The notes: generated by a model from the sequence alone, not told the origin. DNA of 64,000 bases from JASLEW01 sp035544895 (GCA_035544895.1 DASZZM010000050.1:3281-67280), one strand, 5' to 3'; numbered from the stretch's first letter, positions 36,377-45,275 are shown. Made by a program: numbers and translations.

Positions 36377-37396
36377 TTATCGCGAAATCGGTGAAACCGC
36401 GAACAGCACGTGCTCACCGACATGGCGATTGAGAGCTCGCAGGTTGCTGCCATCTATGTTGCTGATATAGATCGTATCGTTTTCTCCCGCGTGTGATCGC
36501 AGGATGACGCTCCGCGCATCCGGAGAGAAGACCGCGTCGATCAGCCGGCCATGCCCTTGCGCAATTCCCTTGCCGTTGGCGCCGCCGGCTTCGCAGACAT
36601 AGGCGCCGCCTTGGCCAATCACCAACAGGTGCTTGCCGTCAGGTGCCCATTCAACTTTCGACGCCTCCAGTTGGCTGACACGCCTCTGGTTCGCTCCGTT
36701 GGCATCCATGATGAACCAGCCATCTGCCACGAAAGCGATTCTACGAGCATCCGGGGACCATACCGGATTCACCGCCGCCATGCCGAGTTTCGTTAGTTGC
36801 TTCTGATTTGTCCCGTCCACGTTCATCACATAGATCTCACGCGACTCCCCGCTCTTGGCGGATAATACGACCCGTGTGCCATCCGGTGACCAGGACGCAT
36901 CCGAGGCATCAGGCAGATTGGTGAGCCGCCGGTGCTTTCCGGTCGCCAGGTCCAAGAGATAGACGGCACTCTGCGGATCCTCCGAACTCGACGCCTCATA
37001 CGCCGAGGAAAACAGGATGCTCGTGCCGTTCGGAGACCACTTGGCATCAGGCAGCACGGGCACTTCGAGCAAGCGCGTCTGGTTCGAGCCATCCGCATTC
37101 ATTACGTACATCGGAAAATGAAAGGGGATGTTGTACTTCTGCCCGAGATTGGCGTCCTCTTTCCGCAACGCAAAGAACATGATCCTTTGCCCATCGGGCG
37201 ACCACGCGCCATCCACCAGCACAGCCATCTTGTCGCCGGTCAGACGCTTTATATCGGATCCCCGATTGTTCATCACGTAGATGCCTTGGCTCACGACGAA
37301 GGCGATCCTGTACTCGCCGGTGCCCGCAACGGATGACAGAAGGAGTGAAAGGCCGGCGCCGAGTGCCCACACGCGATGCACGTGAAGTGGCTTCAT
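36377..37396 (-). CDS. TolB-like WD40/PD40 beta-propeller protein
   Basis: This 339-residue protein has a signal sequence (VWALGAGLSLLLSSVAG) and a propeller of PD40 repeats, each with a YVMNxDGSNxxxLT strand and a WSPDGxxIxF strand (ADGSNQTRLL, VDGTNQKQLT, AWSPDGQRIMFF, VWSPDARRIAFV, NIDGSNLRAL). It resembles the C-terminal domain of TolB and related periplasmic proteins but lacks the TolB N-domain. The coding sequence is clearly lower in GC than its neighbours, which may reflect acquisition from elsewhere. It is divergent from the small peptide gene at 37469. Confidence 0.8.
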   Translation of the reverse strand: MKPLHVHRVWALGAGLSLLLSSVAGTGEYRIAFVVSQGIYVMNNRGSDIKRLTGDKMAVLVDGAWSPDGQRIMFFALRKEDANLGQKYNIPFHFPMYVMNADGSNQTRLLEVPVLPDAKWSPNGTSILFSSAYEASSSEDPQSAVYLLDLATGKHRRLTNLPDASDASWSPDGTRVVLSAKSGESREIYVMNVDGTNQKQLTKLGMAAVNPVWSPDARRIAFVADGWFIMDANGANQRRVSQLEASKVEWAPDGKHLLVIGQGGAYVCEAGGANGKGIAQGHGRLIDAVFSPDARSVILRSHAGENDTIYISNIDGSNLRALNRHVGEHVLFAVSPISR

Positions 37397-37468
37397 CTCC
37401 CATAGTCTACCGCTGCAGTCGGAATCCGGGTAAAATCCACCGCCTCGAAGACTTCTGACGGAGGGACG

Positions 37469-37594
37469 ATGATGCGAGCTCTACTCGTCGCAGCATTGTG
37501 CGGAGTCGTCGCAACGGCCGCGGCCTGCGCCCAGGAGGCGGCCGCCACCGGCCCGGAGGAGGCCGTCCGCCAGCCGCCCGCCGCGCGGCCATGA
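37469..37594 (+). CDS. Small secreted or lipidated peptide, 41 residues
   Basis: Tandem ATG codons at 37469 and 37472 follow GGAGGGACG and open a 41-codon frame. The product begins with a hydrophobic signal (MRALLVAALCGVVATAAA) followed by CAQEAA, so it may be cleaved or lipidated at the cysteine; the remainder is a short Ala/Pro-rich tail. The stop TGA overlaps the ATG of the next gene (ATGA at 37591-37594), the same coupling seen elsewhere in this genome, which supports translation. It could be a leader peptide that sets expression of the downstream gene. Confidence 0.5.
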   Translation: MMRALLVAALCGVVATAAACAQEAAATGPEEAVRQPPAARP

Positions 37595-38202
37595 CCGCCG
37601 CCGCCCTGGGGGTCCGGGCGCACTCGGGATGGGCGGTGCTGGTGGTCGTCGCCGGGCCGCCGGCCTCGCCGGCCGCGATCGAGCGGCGGCAGCTCGACCT
37701 GGCCATCCCCGGCCTGCCCGGAGCCAAGCAGCCCTATCACGCCGCGCGGCAGCTCGCTCTCGAGTCCGCCGCGCAGCTCGTCGAGCGTTCCGCCGCGGAG
37801 GCGGAGCTCCGGGCCGAGCACGGCCTGCGCGCCGCCATCGACGATCTGGCGGCCCAGGGCTACGAAGTCGCCGGCTACGGCGTCCTGCTGGGCTCCGGCA
37901 AGCCCCTCCCGCCGCTCGCCGCGACGCTCGCCTCCCATGCCCTGGTCCACACCGCCGAAGGCGCGCTCTTCCGCCGCGCCCTGGTCCGCGCCGGCGAGCG
38001 CTGCGGCCTGCCCGTCACCGCGGTGCGCGAGCGCGATCTCTACGCTCTCGGCGCCGCCGAGCTCGGCATCCCCGCCGCCGAGCTGCAGCGCCGCCTCGCC
38101 GCCCTCGGCAAGTCCCTCGGCCCGCCCTGGCGCCAGGACGAGAAGCACGCCTCCCTCGCCGCTTGGCTCGCCCTCGCCGCCGCCGCGCGCCGGGCAGGCT
38201 GA
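37591..38202 (+). CDS. Conserved-looking protein of unknown function
   Basis: This 203-residue protein starts TAAALGVRAHSGWAVLVVV, contains PGAKQPYHAARQLALE and GYEVAGYGVLLGSGKPLPPL, then ASHALVHTAEGALFRRALVR and GLPVTAVRERDLY. It has no signal sequence or membrane segment. The alternation of strands and the SHALVHTAEG patch suggest an RNase-H-like or RuvC-like fold, but I cannot confirm this and see no clear acidic triad. It starts at the ATG overlapping the small peptide stop. Its function is unknown. Confidence 0.65.
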   Translation: MTAAALGVRAHSGWAVLVVVAGPPASPAAIERRQLDLAIPGLPGAKQPYHAARQLALESAAQLVERSAAEAELRAEHGLRAAIDDLAAQGYEVAGYGVLLGSGKPLPPLAATLASHALVHTAEGALFRRALVRAGERCGLPVTAVRERDLYALGAAELGIPAAELQRRLAALGKSLGPPWRQDEKHASLAAWLALAAAARRAG

Positions 38203-38370
38203 CCCGCCCGAGCCGCGGTAGGCGAGCTCTAATGAGGCGGCACGGCGGGGTGTCTGAACCGCGCCTCCGCCGGCGTCGCTCTCGAGCGGCGTCGTGGCGA
38301 AGCCGCCGCTTCCCGATAGCAGATAGGGGGGATCGCCGGCGGTCCGTTCCGGACCGCTCCCGGCCGTGCC

Positions 38371-39360
38371 TTACTTGCGGTCTCGGCCGTTGCCCGCGGC
38401 CGCGGGCGGCGACGGCGCGGCGGCGTCCGCTTCGGCGTCTTCGTCGGGCGGCCCTTCCGTCGCTTCGTCGGGCCCGCAGGCGGACGCGAAGAGGTCGAGC
38501 GACGACATGGCCAGCCGGCCGGCTTCTTCGACCAGACCGGCGGCGGCCGGCCCGGGGTCGGGAGGCATCTCGCGCAGATCCTCCTCGGAGAGCAGTCCGC
38601 TGGTGACCTCGGGGAAGTACATCGAGGCGGCGCGCGTGGTGGCGCGCGCCACGCACATCTCTTGCGGCCACTTGCCCCACAACGAGTCGGGCTGGACGAG
38701 GCCGGCGCGTTGCGCGTCCTCGAGCGTCCAGGCCACCAGCCGGCGCTCTCCCCAGCTCCGCTTCTTGACCTCGATCACGGCGTGCGCGGCGTCGGCCTCG
38801 GCGACCTCGAAGATCTCGCAGTCGGAGTGCTTCTGGCAGCGGCCGCGGATCATCGCCGCGCTCAACCCCACGCGGCCGTTGATCACGTGCAGGTTGCGCA
38901 GCGACTGCATGGTGGTCAGCCCCATGTCGGCGCCGGTCATCATCACCAGCAGCACGTCCGCTTCGCGGCCGCGCAGCGGTTGCGGACAGAGAGGAGAGGC
39001 GGCGATCATCCGCGCCAGCGTGATGGCGCTCGGCAGGTCGCGCGGCTCGTAACGGCTGTCGCTCAGCTCGCCGGAGGTCTCGATCAGGGCCAGCATCTCG
39101 CGCTGCGCCGCGAGCCCATTGGGGTGATCGAGCTCGGCGGCGCCGGCGGCGGCCGGCATCTTGCGGCTGCCATTGCCGCCCCTGGCGCCCTTGGCGACAC
39201 TGGCTCCAATACCGCGCGCGGACGCGGCGGCCGTTTGCACCGACGCGTCCTTGCGCGGCAGGCGCGTGTTGGGCGAGCGTGCGGGCGGCTTGCGGCGCGC
39301 CAGGGCGTCGCGTGAGGCGGCGGGCGAATCTTTGCGCGGCGAGCGCGCCTTGGTCGACAT
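38371..39360 (-). CDS. RecT-like single-strand annealing recombinase
   Basis: This 329-residue protein has a basic, low-complexity N-terminus (about 1-80, Lys/Arg/Ser/Ala-rich), then a core of RecT/Redbeta type: DVLLVMMTGADMGLTTMQSL, RNLHVINGRVGLSAAMIRG, and further on CVARATTRAASMYFPEV. The C-terminus is acidic. Phage RecT proteins anneal complementary DNA strands. It follows the YqaJ-type exonuclease gene with a 2-nt gap, which is the classic Red-type pair. AAGGAG lies upstream of the ATG at 39360. Other phage genes are absent nearby, so this is an isolated module. Confidence 0.75.
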   Translation of the reverse strand: MSTKARSPRKDSPAASRDALARRKPPARSPNTRLPRKDASVQTAAASARGIGASVAKGARGGNGSRKMPAAAGAAELDHPNGLAAQREMLALIETSGELSDSRYEPRDLPSAITLARMIAASPLCPQPLRGREADVLLVMMTGADMGLTTMQSLRNLHVINGRVGLSAAMIRGRCQKHSDCEIFEVAEADAAHAVIEVKKRSWGERRLVAWTLEDAQRAGLVQPDSLWGKWPQEMCVARATTRAASMYFPEVTSGLLSEEDLREMPPDPGPAAAGLVEEAGRLAMSSLDLFASACGPDEATEGPPDEDAEADAAAPSPPAAAGNGRDRK

Positions 39361-39362
39361 CT

Positions 39363-40307
39363 TCAGTGACTCCTTCCCGCGCGGGCTGCCTTGTTGACGC
39401 GGAAGCTGCGGTAGGGCTTGCGGACGTACGAGACCGAGCTCCCCTCGACCGTTCCGGCATGGATGCAGTAGCCGTCGATCCAGGTCGTCTCCGAGGTCTT
39501 GATCAGGTCGAGCAGCTCGGCCTTGGCGGCCTCCCTGCGCTGCCGGGCGTCGCGCTCCGCATCGGCGGCGGCCGAGTAGGCGTCGCAGAGCTCGCGCGCC
39601 CGCGAGCTGCCGCGCAGATCGAGGAAGCTGCCGCGCCGGGTCTCGCGGTAACGCGCGCACAGTGCGGCGAGGTCGCTCCGGTAGTCGGGCCTGGGTTCGC
39701 GGCCTTCCTGGACCTCGCGCCAGAAGCTTTCCACCTCGCGCTCGAGGCGCGCGATGGCCCCGAGGTGGCGCTCGTAAGGGATGACCCGCAGATGGTTGCC
39801 GCCGACCAGGACGCCGAAGGCTCCCCAGGTGCGTTGCGTGCAAGCCAGCTGGTGCTGGAGCTGGAGCTCGTGGTGGATCGGCGGCAGGTCATCCGGCCAC
39901 TCGCGCAGGAACACCAGGCGATCGACGGTCTTGATCTCCAACACGCCGGGGCCGCGCTGGTGGTTGAGGATCTCGAAATCGAGCGAGCACCCCATCCCTT
40001 CGACCGCCGGATGGGTGACGTACCTGTGCACCTTGCGCACCGCCCAGCCGGTGCGGTCTGCCACCGCCTGGCCGATCGCCGGCTCGAGGTAGTTTCCCCA
40101 CGAGACCGCCTCGTTGCCGGAGAGGTCCGGCTCGGGGATCTCTCCCCGCTTGCGCAGGTAGAGCTCGAGGCGCGTCAGGTGCGGGCTGAGATTGAACAGG
40201 GCCGCCGCCTCGCTGCTGCCGACATGCCGGCGGCGCACCTCCTGCCGTTCCGGCGGGAAGCTCTCCGCGATCGCGGGCCGGGCGATGGACTGGAACGAGC
40301 CCTGCAT
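39363..40307 (-). CDS. YqaJ-type phage recombination exonuclease
   Basis: This 314-residue protein belongs to the lambda-exonuclease-like YqaJ family. The N-terminus RRRHVGSSEAAALFNLSPHLT is the usual start of the domain. The PD-(D/E)xK core is seen as the Glu in GNYLEPAIGQ, the Asp in GCSLDFEI and GVLEIKTVDR with Glu and Lys. QLQHQLACTQRTWGAFGVLVGG follows. It resects double-stranded ends so that the RecT-like partner can anneal. The ATG at 40307 starts the conserved region; no ribosome-binding site is clear, but two direct repeats lie in the leader. A strong promoter with an operator-like palindrome is about 90 bp upstream. Confidence 0.82.
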   Translation of the reverse strand: MQGSFQSIARPAIAESFPPERQEVRRRHVGSSEAAALFNLSPHLTRLELYLRKRGEIPEPDLSGNEAVSWGNYLEPAIGQAVADRTGWAVRKVHRYVTHPAVEGMGCSLDFEILNHQRGPGVLEIKTVDRLVFLREWPDDLPPIHHELQLQHQLACTQRTWGAFGVLVGGNHLRVIPYERHLGAIARLEREVESFWREVQEGREPRPDYRSDLAALCARYRETRRGSFLDLRGSSRARELCDAYSAAADAERDARQRREAAKAELLDLIKTSETTWIDGYCIHAGTVEGSSVSYVRKPYRSFRVNKAARAGRSH

Positions 40308-40313
40308 AGAGGT

Positions 40314-40339
40314 GGTAATCAAAGCGCGGTAATCAAAGC
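40314..40339 (-). repeat. Direct repeats in the leader of the exonuclease gene
   Basis: GGTAATCAAAGC occurs twice (40314-40325 and 40328-40339) with a 14-bp period, just before the ATG at 40307 and downstream of the predicted start of transcription. They could be protein-binding sites or a target for control of translation. Confidence 0.5.
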
Positions 40340-40397
40340 ACTTACACGGGCCGGCGACGCGGTGCGCTGGTCCATCGCGGGTCACCTTCGGAGGCGA

Positions 40398-40427
40398 ATA
40401 ATACGCTCGGCAAGCGTCTTTTGTCAA
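40398..40427 (-). promoter_or_regulatory. Strong promoter with operator-like palindrome (exonuclease/RecT operon)
   Basis: On the minus strand the consensus TTGACA (40422-40427) and TATTAT (40398-40403) are 18 bp apart. The spacer holds ACGCT-N5-AGCGT (40403-40417), a palindrome as expected for a phage-type repressor. The predicted leader is about 84 nt. Confidence 0.65.
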
Positions 40428-40563
40428 TTCCTGGTAATCGCGATCAGCGGACCGGCGGCGACCCCCATCCGCCCCGGAACGCCCTCGACCACGCGCCACT
40501 CTGGACTCTCGACCGCAGGCTGACCGTCATCGCGTCACGCCTCGGCCTGGGAGACTGATTCCT

Positions 40564-40624
40564 GCGGTGGCCGGTGGGGAAGGGGACGCCCCCGCCCTTG
40601 ACGCACGGACGAGATTCTTTCTAG
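40564..40624 (-). repeat. Partial GC-rich repeat at the end of bufC
   Basis: On the minus strand TAGAAAGAATCTC starts at the bufC stop codon and leads into GGGCGGGGGCGTCCCCTTCC and the beginning of the internal hairpin (CCGGCCACCGC). The stop TAG of bufC is part of the element. Confidence 0.6.
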
Positions 40625-41586
40625 GCGACTGACTGGAAGAAGCCCGCCGCGGCCCAGGTACGGAACCAGTCGCCGAGGGCGGCTGCCAACTCTTCGTCCC
40701 CGAGCTCGCTTTCTTGCGCCGCGGCGGCGAGGGCATCGCCTACAGAGGCCCCGGACTCGATCGTTTTCAGCAGGACGTACTGCGCCCTTTCCAGGGGGTA
40801 GCGGCGCACGACGAAGTCGCTGCGGCACAGCGCGACGTACTCCGCTCCGGGCCCGGGAAGGGGCGGCTCGTCGCCGGGCCCCGCCCGGCGCGCCGCCGTG
40901 TAGTAGCTGTTGACCGGGTAGCGGAAGGCGAGCAGGCGCAGGCAGACGACCGGCGCCAGGCGCGCCGCGGCAAAGCCCTGCGCGCCAAGCGTCCGCACAT
41001 CGTCCGGTCCGAGCAGCGGCTGGCGCTCGACGCCGGGGCCGTCGAAAACCCTGGCGATCGTCCACTCCAACAGGGCGAGGTCGATCAGGAAGTCCGGCCA
41101 GGCCGGAGTGGCAGGCTCTTCGGCGCTGTCAGCGTCGCCGTCCCGGTCGGGACGGGTCTCCTCGAGAAAACGCGCGAAGCTCTCGCCCAGGCGGTCGAGG
41201 GTGTAGCTGCGCGACGGGTAGCGCTGCAGGTACTCGAAGGCGAGGCTGTCGAAGACCTCCTCGCCGAGCGCGCGTGCGAGCACCGGGAAACACTCGCCGA
41301 GGCATTCGAGCAACCGGGCATAGTAAGCGTGCGCGTAGATCGACAGCCGTTCCGTCGCGGTCAGCCGCCGCGAGCGCCGCACCATCCGCTCGAGCTCGCC
41401 GCGTCCGAGCGGGATGAAGCGCTGCGCCTCGGCCGAGGCAATTCCCTGGCTGGCGCCGCCGGGATGCGTGATGACCTCCTGGAACCAGCGTTGCACGACG
41501 TCGAGGGAAGGCGCCGCGGCGCCCGGCCCACCGTCGGCGCCTGGCTTGCCCTTCTCACTACTTCCGGCCGGTGCCCCGCGTTTCAC
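40621..41586 (-). CDS. bufC: Bufferin/HvfC-type accessory protein (DUF2063)
   Basis: This 321-residue protein is of the HvfC/BufC (DUF2063) family, the partner of DUF692 enzymes in modified-peptide biosynthesis. The N-terminal domain shows LDVVQRWFQEVITHPGG, ERLSIYAHAYYARLLECL, GECFPVLARALGEEVFDSL and YLQRYPSRSYTLDRLG, all typical. The C-terminal part (APVVCLRLLAFRYPVNSYY) is the variable second domain. It is thought to hold the precursor peptide during oxidation of Cys residues. It begins with GTG at 41586, overlapping the bufB stop by 4 nt (GTGA). The stop codon lies in the interspersed repeat. Confidence 0.88.
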   Translation of the reverse strand: MKRGAPAGSSEKGKPGADGGPGAAAPSLDVVQRWFQEVITHPGGASQGIASAEAQRFIPLGRGELERMVRRSRRLTATERLSIYAHAYYARLLECLGECFPVLARALGEEVFDSLAFEYLQRYPSRSYTLDRLGESFARFLEETRPDRDGDADSAEEPATPAWPDFLIDLALLEWTIARVFDGPGVERQPLLGPDDVRTLGAQGFAAARLAPVVCLRLLAFRYPVNSYYTAARRAGPGDEPPLPGPGAEYVALCRSDFVVRRYPLERAQYVLLKTIESGASVGDALAAAAQESELGDEELAAALGDWFRTWAAAGFFQSVA

Positions 41587-42563
41587 GCCACCTCCGGACG
41601 GACGTGGTGCAGGGGGTGAGGCAGTGGCGGGCCCGGTCCGCCGGCGGCCATGCTCTCCACCCCTGCCGCCGCGCGTGCCGCGGCCTCCTCGTCGCCGTTT
41701 TCATCGGCTGCCGCCGCGGCTGGTACATCCGGCAGATGCCGGTCCATGAAGCGGCGCGCCTTGAGCACCTCGGCGTGCACCACCGGAAAGGGCGGGATCT
41801 TGGCGTCCCACTCGAGGAGGGTCGACGCGCCGCCGGTTGCCTGGTGCGCCTGGCGGTAGAGCCGCCAGACCGGATCGATCACGTGGTCGTCGTGCGTATC
41901 GATCAGGTGGGTTACGTAGTTGCTGTGCCCGGCCAGGTGGAACTGGACGATCCGCTCGTGCGGCAGCGAGCGGATGAACTCCTCCGGGTCCATGTCGTGG
42001 TTGAAGCTCGACACGTAGACGTTGTTGACGTCGAGCAGCAGGCCGCAGTCGGCCTCCTCCGCCAGCCGGCAGACGAACTCCCACTCGCTCATCGTCGAGT
42101 GCTCGAAGGTCACGTAGGAGCTCGGGTTCTCGAGCACGAAGGGGCGCTCGAGCACGTCCTGCACGATGCGCAGCCGCGCGACGATGTGGCGCAGGCTCTG
42201 CTCGGTGAAGGGCACCGGCAGGAGGTCATGACTGTTCCTGCCCAGGACGCCAGTCCAGCACAGATGGTCGGAGACCCAGCGCGCCTTGACCTCGCTCGCC
42301 AGCCTCTTGAGCTTGCCCAGGTAGGCGAGGTCGAGCGGGTCGGTCGAACCGATGGAAAGCGACACGCCGTGCATCACCACGGGGTAGCGCTCGGCGATCT
42401 GTTGCAGCACGTAGCGCGGCCGCCCGCCGGAATCGACGAAGTTCTCGCTGATCACTTCGAACCAGTCGACTTCCGGCTGGTGCCGCAGGATGTGATCGAA
42501 ATGCACGCTGCGCAGCCCGACGCCCAGGCCGAGGTTGTCGTGCCCTAGCCGCGGGGGTTTCAT
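41583..42563 (-). CDS. bufB: DUF692 multinuclear-iron enzyme of a bufferin-type cluster
   Basis: This 326-residue protein is of the MbnB/HvfB/BufB family (TIM-barrel, DUF692). These non-heme iron enzymes convert precursor cysteines to oxazolone/thioamide or thiooxazole groups. Visible motifs are GLGVGLRSVHF, VDWFEVISENFVD, VVMHGVSLSIG, VSDHLCW, FVLENPSSYV, LLLDVNNVYVSS, QFHLAGHS, DTHDDHV and TLLEWD. The His, Asp, Asn and Glu residues in them are the known metal ligands and substrate contacts. The final 45 residues are a low-complexity Ala/Asp/Glu extension. It follows bufA by 85 bp and is coupled to bufC. Confidence 0.9.
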   Translation of the reverse strand: MKPPRLGHDNLGLGVGLRSVHFDHILRHQPEVDWFEVISENFVDSGGRPRYVLQQIAERYPVVMHGVSLSIGSTDPLDLAYLGKLKRLASEVKARWVSDHLCWTGVLGRNSHDLLPVPFTEQSLRHIVARLRIVQDVLERPFVLENPSSYVTFEHSTMSEWEFVCRLAEEADCGLLLDVNNVYVSSFNHDMDPEEFIRSLPHERIVQFHLAGHSNYVTHLIDTHDDHVIDPVWRLYRQAHQATGGASTLLEWDAKIPPFPVVHAEVLKARRFMDRHLPDVPAAAAADENGDEEAAARAAAGVESMAAGGPGPPLPHPLHHVRPEVA

Positions 42564-42648
42564 GGTCGTGCGGCGGTCTGCATAGGGGCGACGGCACGCT
42601 CGCGCCGGTCGCGGCGGTGCGCCGGGTCCCCGCGATGCCCGGCCAGGC

Positions 42649-43080
42649 TCAGGCGGCGCACTCCTTGGGTGCCGGTCCGAACTTGCGGCCCGCCTTCTTC
42701 ATCGCGGCTTCGTAGGCCGTCCGCGCCTTCTTCCAACCCTCGCCCTTCATCGGCACCGCGCAGCTCCCCTTGCCGGCGCAGGTATTGTTGCCTTCCGGGC
42801 TCTCGCCCGCGCAGCTATTCTGCCCCTTGCAGGCATGGGCCGCGACGGTGGCGCAGGTGCCCTGGCCGGCGCAGTCGTTGCTCGCGCCCTTTCCTTTGCC
42901 CTTGCAGGTGTTGAGGCCGCAGCACAGGTGCGGGTCCTTGAGCCATCGGCTGTCGTCGCTCTTTGCGACTTCCGCCGCCATGGCCCTGCGCTCGGCCAGC
43001 ACCGAACCTGCGACGACGCCGCCAAAGGCGGCGAGGCCCAACACCGCGAAGTCCCGCCTGCTCAGCTCGCGCTCCTTCAT
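42649..43080 (-). CDS. bufA: Bufferin-type RiPP precursor, Cys-rich with Tat-like signal (BufA2-like)
   Basis: This 143-residue precursor peptide starts with a signal (RELSRRDFAVLGLAAFGGVV, with a twin-Arg SRRDF motif). The mature part carries ten cysteines in repeating units: CCGLNTCKGKGKG, CAGQGTCA, ACKGQNSC, NTCAGKGSCA and a final PKECAA. CKGxNxC and CAGxGxC units with Cys every 5-6 residues are typical of the periplasmic copper-binding bufferins of the BufA2 kind. It is followed by bufB and bufC, the enzymes that would modify it. The ATG at 43080 has a perfect AAAGGAG site. Copper binding is inferred from the family. Confidence 0.82.
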   Translation of the reverse strand: MKERELSRRDFAVLGLAAFGGVVAGSVLAERRAMAAEVAKSDDSRWLKDPHLCCGLNTCKGKGKGASNDCAGQGTCATVAAHACKGQNSCAGESPEGNNTCAGKGSCAVPMKGEGWKKARTAYEAAMKKAGRKFGPAPKECAA

Positions 43081-43179
43081 CTGTCGCTCCTTTCGGTTGG
43101 CGGTCCCGGCGCCCGGCCGAAGTCCCGGCCTCGCCCGCCCGTTCTCTGCGCGGACCGCTTGTTGGCTGACTCTAATACG

Positions 43180-43193
43180 ACTGCCGCGGCAGT
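43180..43193. promoter_or_regulatory. Perfect 14-bp palindrome upstream of bufA
   Basis: ACTGCCGCGGCAGT lies 100 bp upstream of bufA, in the gap shared with the divergent TPR gene. On the minus strand a -10-like TATTAG begins 2 nt after it, but no good -35 is visible. This is what an activator-dependent metal promoter would look like. The regulator is not in the window. Confidence 0.45.
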
Positions 43194-43285
43194 GCCAGAT
43201 TCGTGCTGGAGCCTCTGCACGCTCCCGCCCCCGCGCCCCGCGCTCAGATCTTGTAGAGTTGGCGGCCGGGTTACCGGACTCGCCG

Positions 43286-45275
43286 ATGCCAGGGATCTTG
43301 GAGCCACAGGCCGCCGCCATGGACACCCGGGCCGCGGTCCGGGCGCCCGCCGCGGCGTGGCAGGCGGATGAGGCGGGCGAGCGGCGGCGCCGGCGGCTCG
43401 TCCTCTACCTGCACCTCGGCCTCACCCTCCTCACTCTCGCCGCCTACCTGCCGGCGCTGCGCAACGGCTTCATCATCTTCGACGACCGCCAGTACGTGAC
43501 CGAGAACCCGATCGTGCAGGCGGGCCTCACCCTGGAAGGTCTGCGCTGGGCGCTGACCGACACGCAGAGAGCCAACTGGCATCCGCTCACCCTGCTCTCC
43601 CACATGCTCGACTGCGAGCTCTTCGGCCTCAATCCCAAAGGCCACCACCTGACCAGCCTCTTGCTCCATCTCGCCGGCGTGCTGCTGCTCTTCGAGGTGC
43701 TGCGGCGGATGACCGGTGCCGCCCTGCGCAGCGCGGCGGTCGCGGCGCTTTTTGCCGTCCACCCCACGCACGTCGAGTCGGTGGCCTGGGTGGCCGAGCG
43801 CAAGGACGTCCTCTGCGGCGTCTTCTGGATGCTGACCCTGGCGGCCTACCTGCGCTACGCCCGCCGGCCTTCGCCGGCGCGCTACCTGCTCGTGGTGCTC
43901 GGGATGGCGCTGGCCCTGGCGGCCAAGCCGATGGCCGTGACGCTGCCCCTGGCGCTCCTTATCCTCGACTTCTGGCCTCTGCGCCGTCTCTCGCCGCCGC
44001 CGGCCGAGCCGGGCACCGCGGCCGGCGGCGGCCAGGCGAAGGCGGAACCCGCGGCGTCCCAACCCGCCGGCATCCGGCGGGCGGCGCTGCCGCTGCTGCT
44101 CGAAAAGCTGCCCCTGCTGGCGCTCTCCGCCGCGGCAGGCATCGTCGCGCTGCACACCCAGGCCGTTCCCTTGGCCTCGGGTGCCTCGGCGCCGCTCTCC
44201 CTGCGCGCCGCCAATGCATCGACCTCCTACGTTGCCTACCTGGGTAAGACGCTCTATCCCGCCCATCTCGCCGTCTTCTACCCGTTCCCGGCCGAGGTCG
44301 CGGCCTGGAAGGTCGTAGCCGCCGCCGCGCTGCTGCTCGCCTTGACTCTGGCTGCCCTCGCCGCGGCCCGCCGCGCGCCGTACCTGGCGGTCGGCTGGCT
44401 CTGGTACCTGGGCACTCTGCTGCCGGTGGCCGGCGTCCTCCAGGTCGGCATGCAGGGCATGGCCGACCGCTACACCTACCTGCCCTCGATCGGCCTCTAC
44501 CTGGCCGCGGTCTGGGGGATCGCCGACCTGGCGGCGCGCCGGCGCGCGCTGCGCCCCTGGCTGGCCGCGGCAGCCTTCCTGGGCCTGGCGCTCCTGGTGC
44601 GCATGACGCGCACCCAGGTCGGCTACTGGGTCGACTCGATGACGCTCTTCAGCCACTCCCTGGAGGTGCAGCAGAGCTACTTGGCCCACACCAACGTCGC
44701 CGAGGATCTGCGCTCGCGGCAGGACCGCCGAGGGGCCTTTGCCCACTACCGCGCCGCTCTCGTCCTCGAGCCGAGAAACCCCCGGGCCTACGCCGCCATG
44801 GGGAATGCCTTGCGCTCCTGGGGCCGCGATGCCGCGGCCCTGCCGTACCTGCGCAAGGCGCTGGCGCTCGATCCCGAAGACGAGGGCGCGCGCATCACGC
44901 TCGCCATGGCCGACGACGATCTCGGCCATCCCGATGCGGCGCTCGCCGAGCTGAGCCGGGTCGTCGCGGCCAACCCGGGCTCGGCCAAGGCCCACTACGG
45001 CCTCGGCACCTTGCTGCTGCGGCGCGGCGATCGCGAGCAAGGCCTGCTGCATTACCAGAAGGCCCTCGCCGCGGATCCCGCTCTCGTCGAGCTCTACTCC
45101 CCGGTGGCCGCCCAGCTCGCCGCGCGCGGCGAGCTGGCCGGAGCGGCCGCCCTGCTCACCCGCGCGCTCGCCTTGCGCCCGCGCTCGCCGGCCCTCCACA
45201 CCCAGCTCGCCGTCCTGCTCGACCACCTCGGCGAGCCCGCCAAGGCACGCGCCCACCGCCGCGAAGCGGCGCTCC

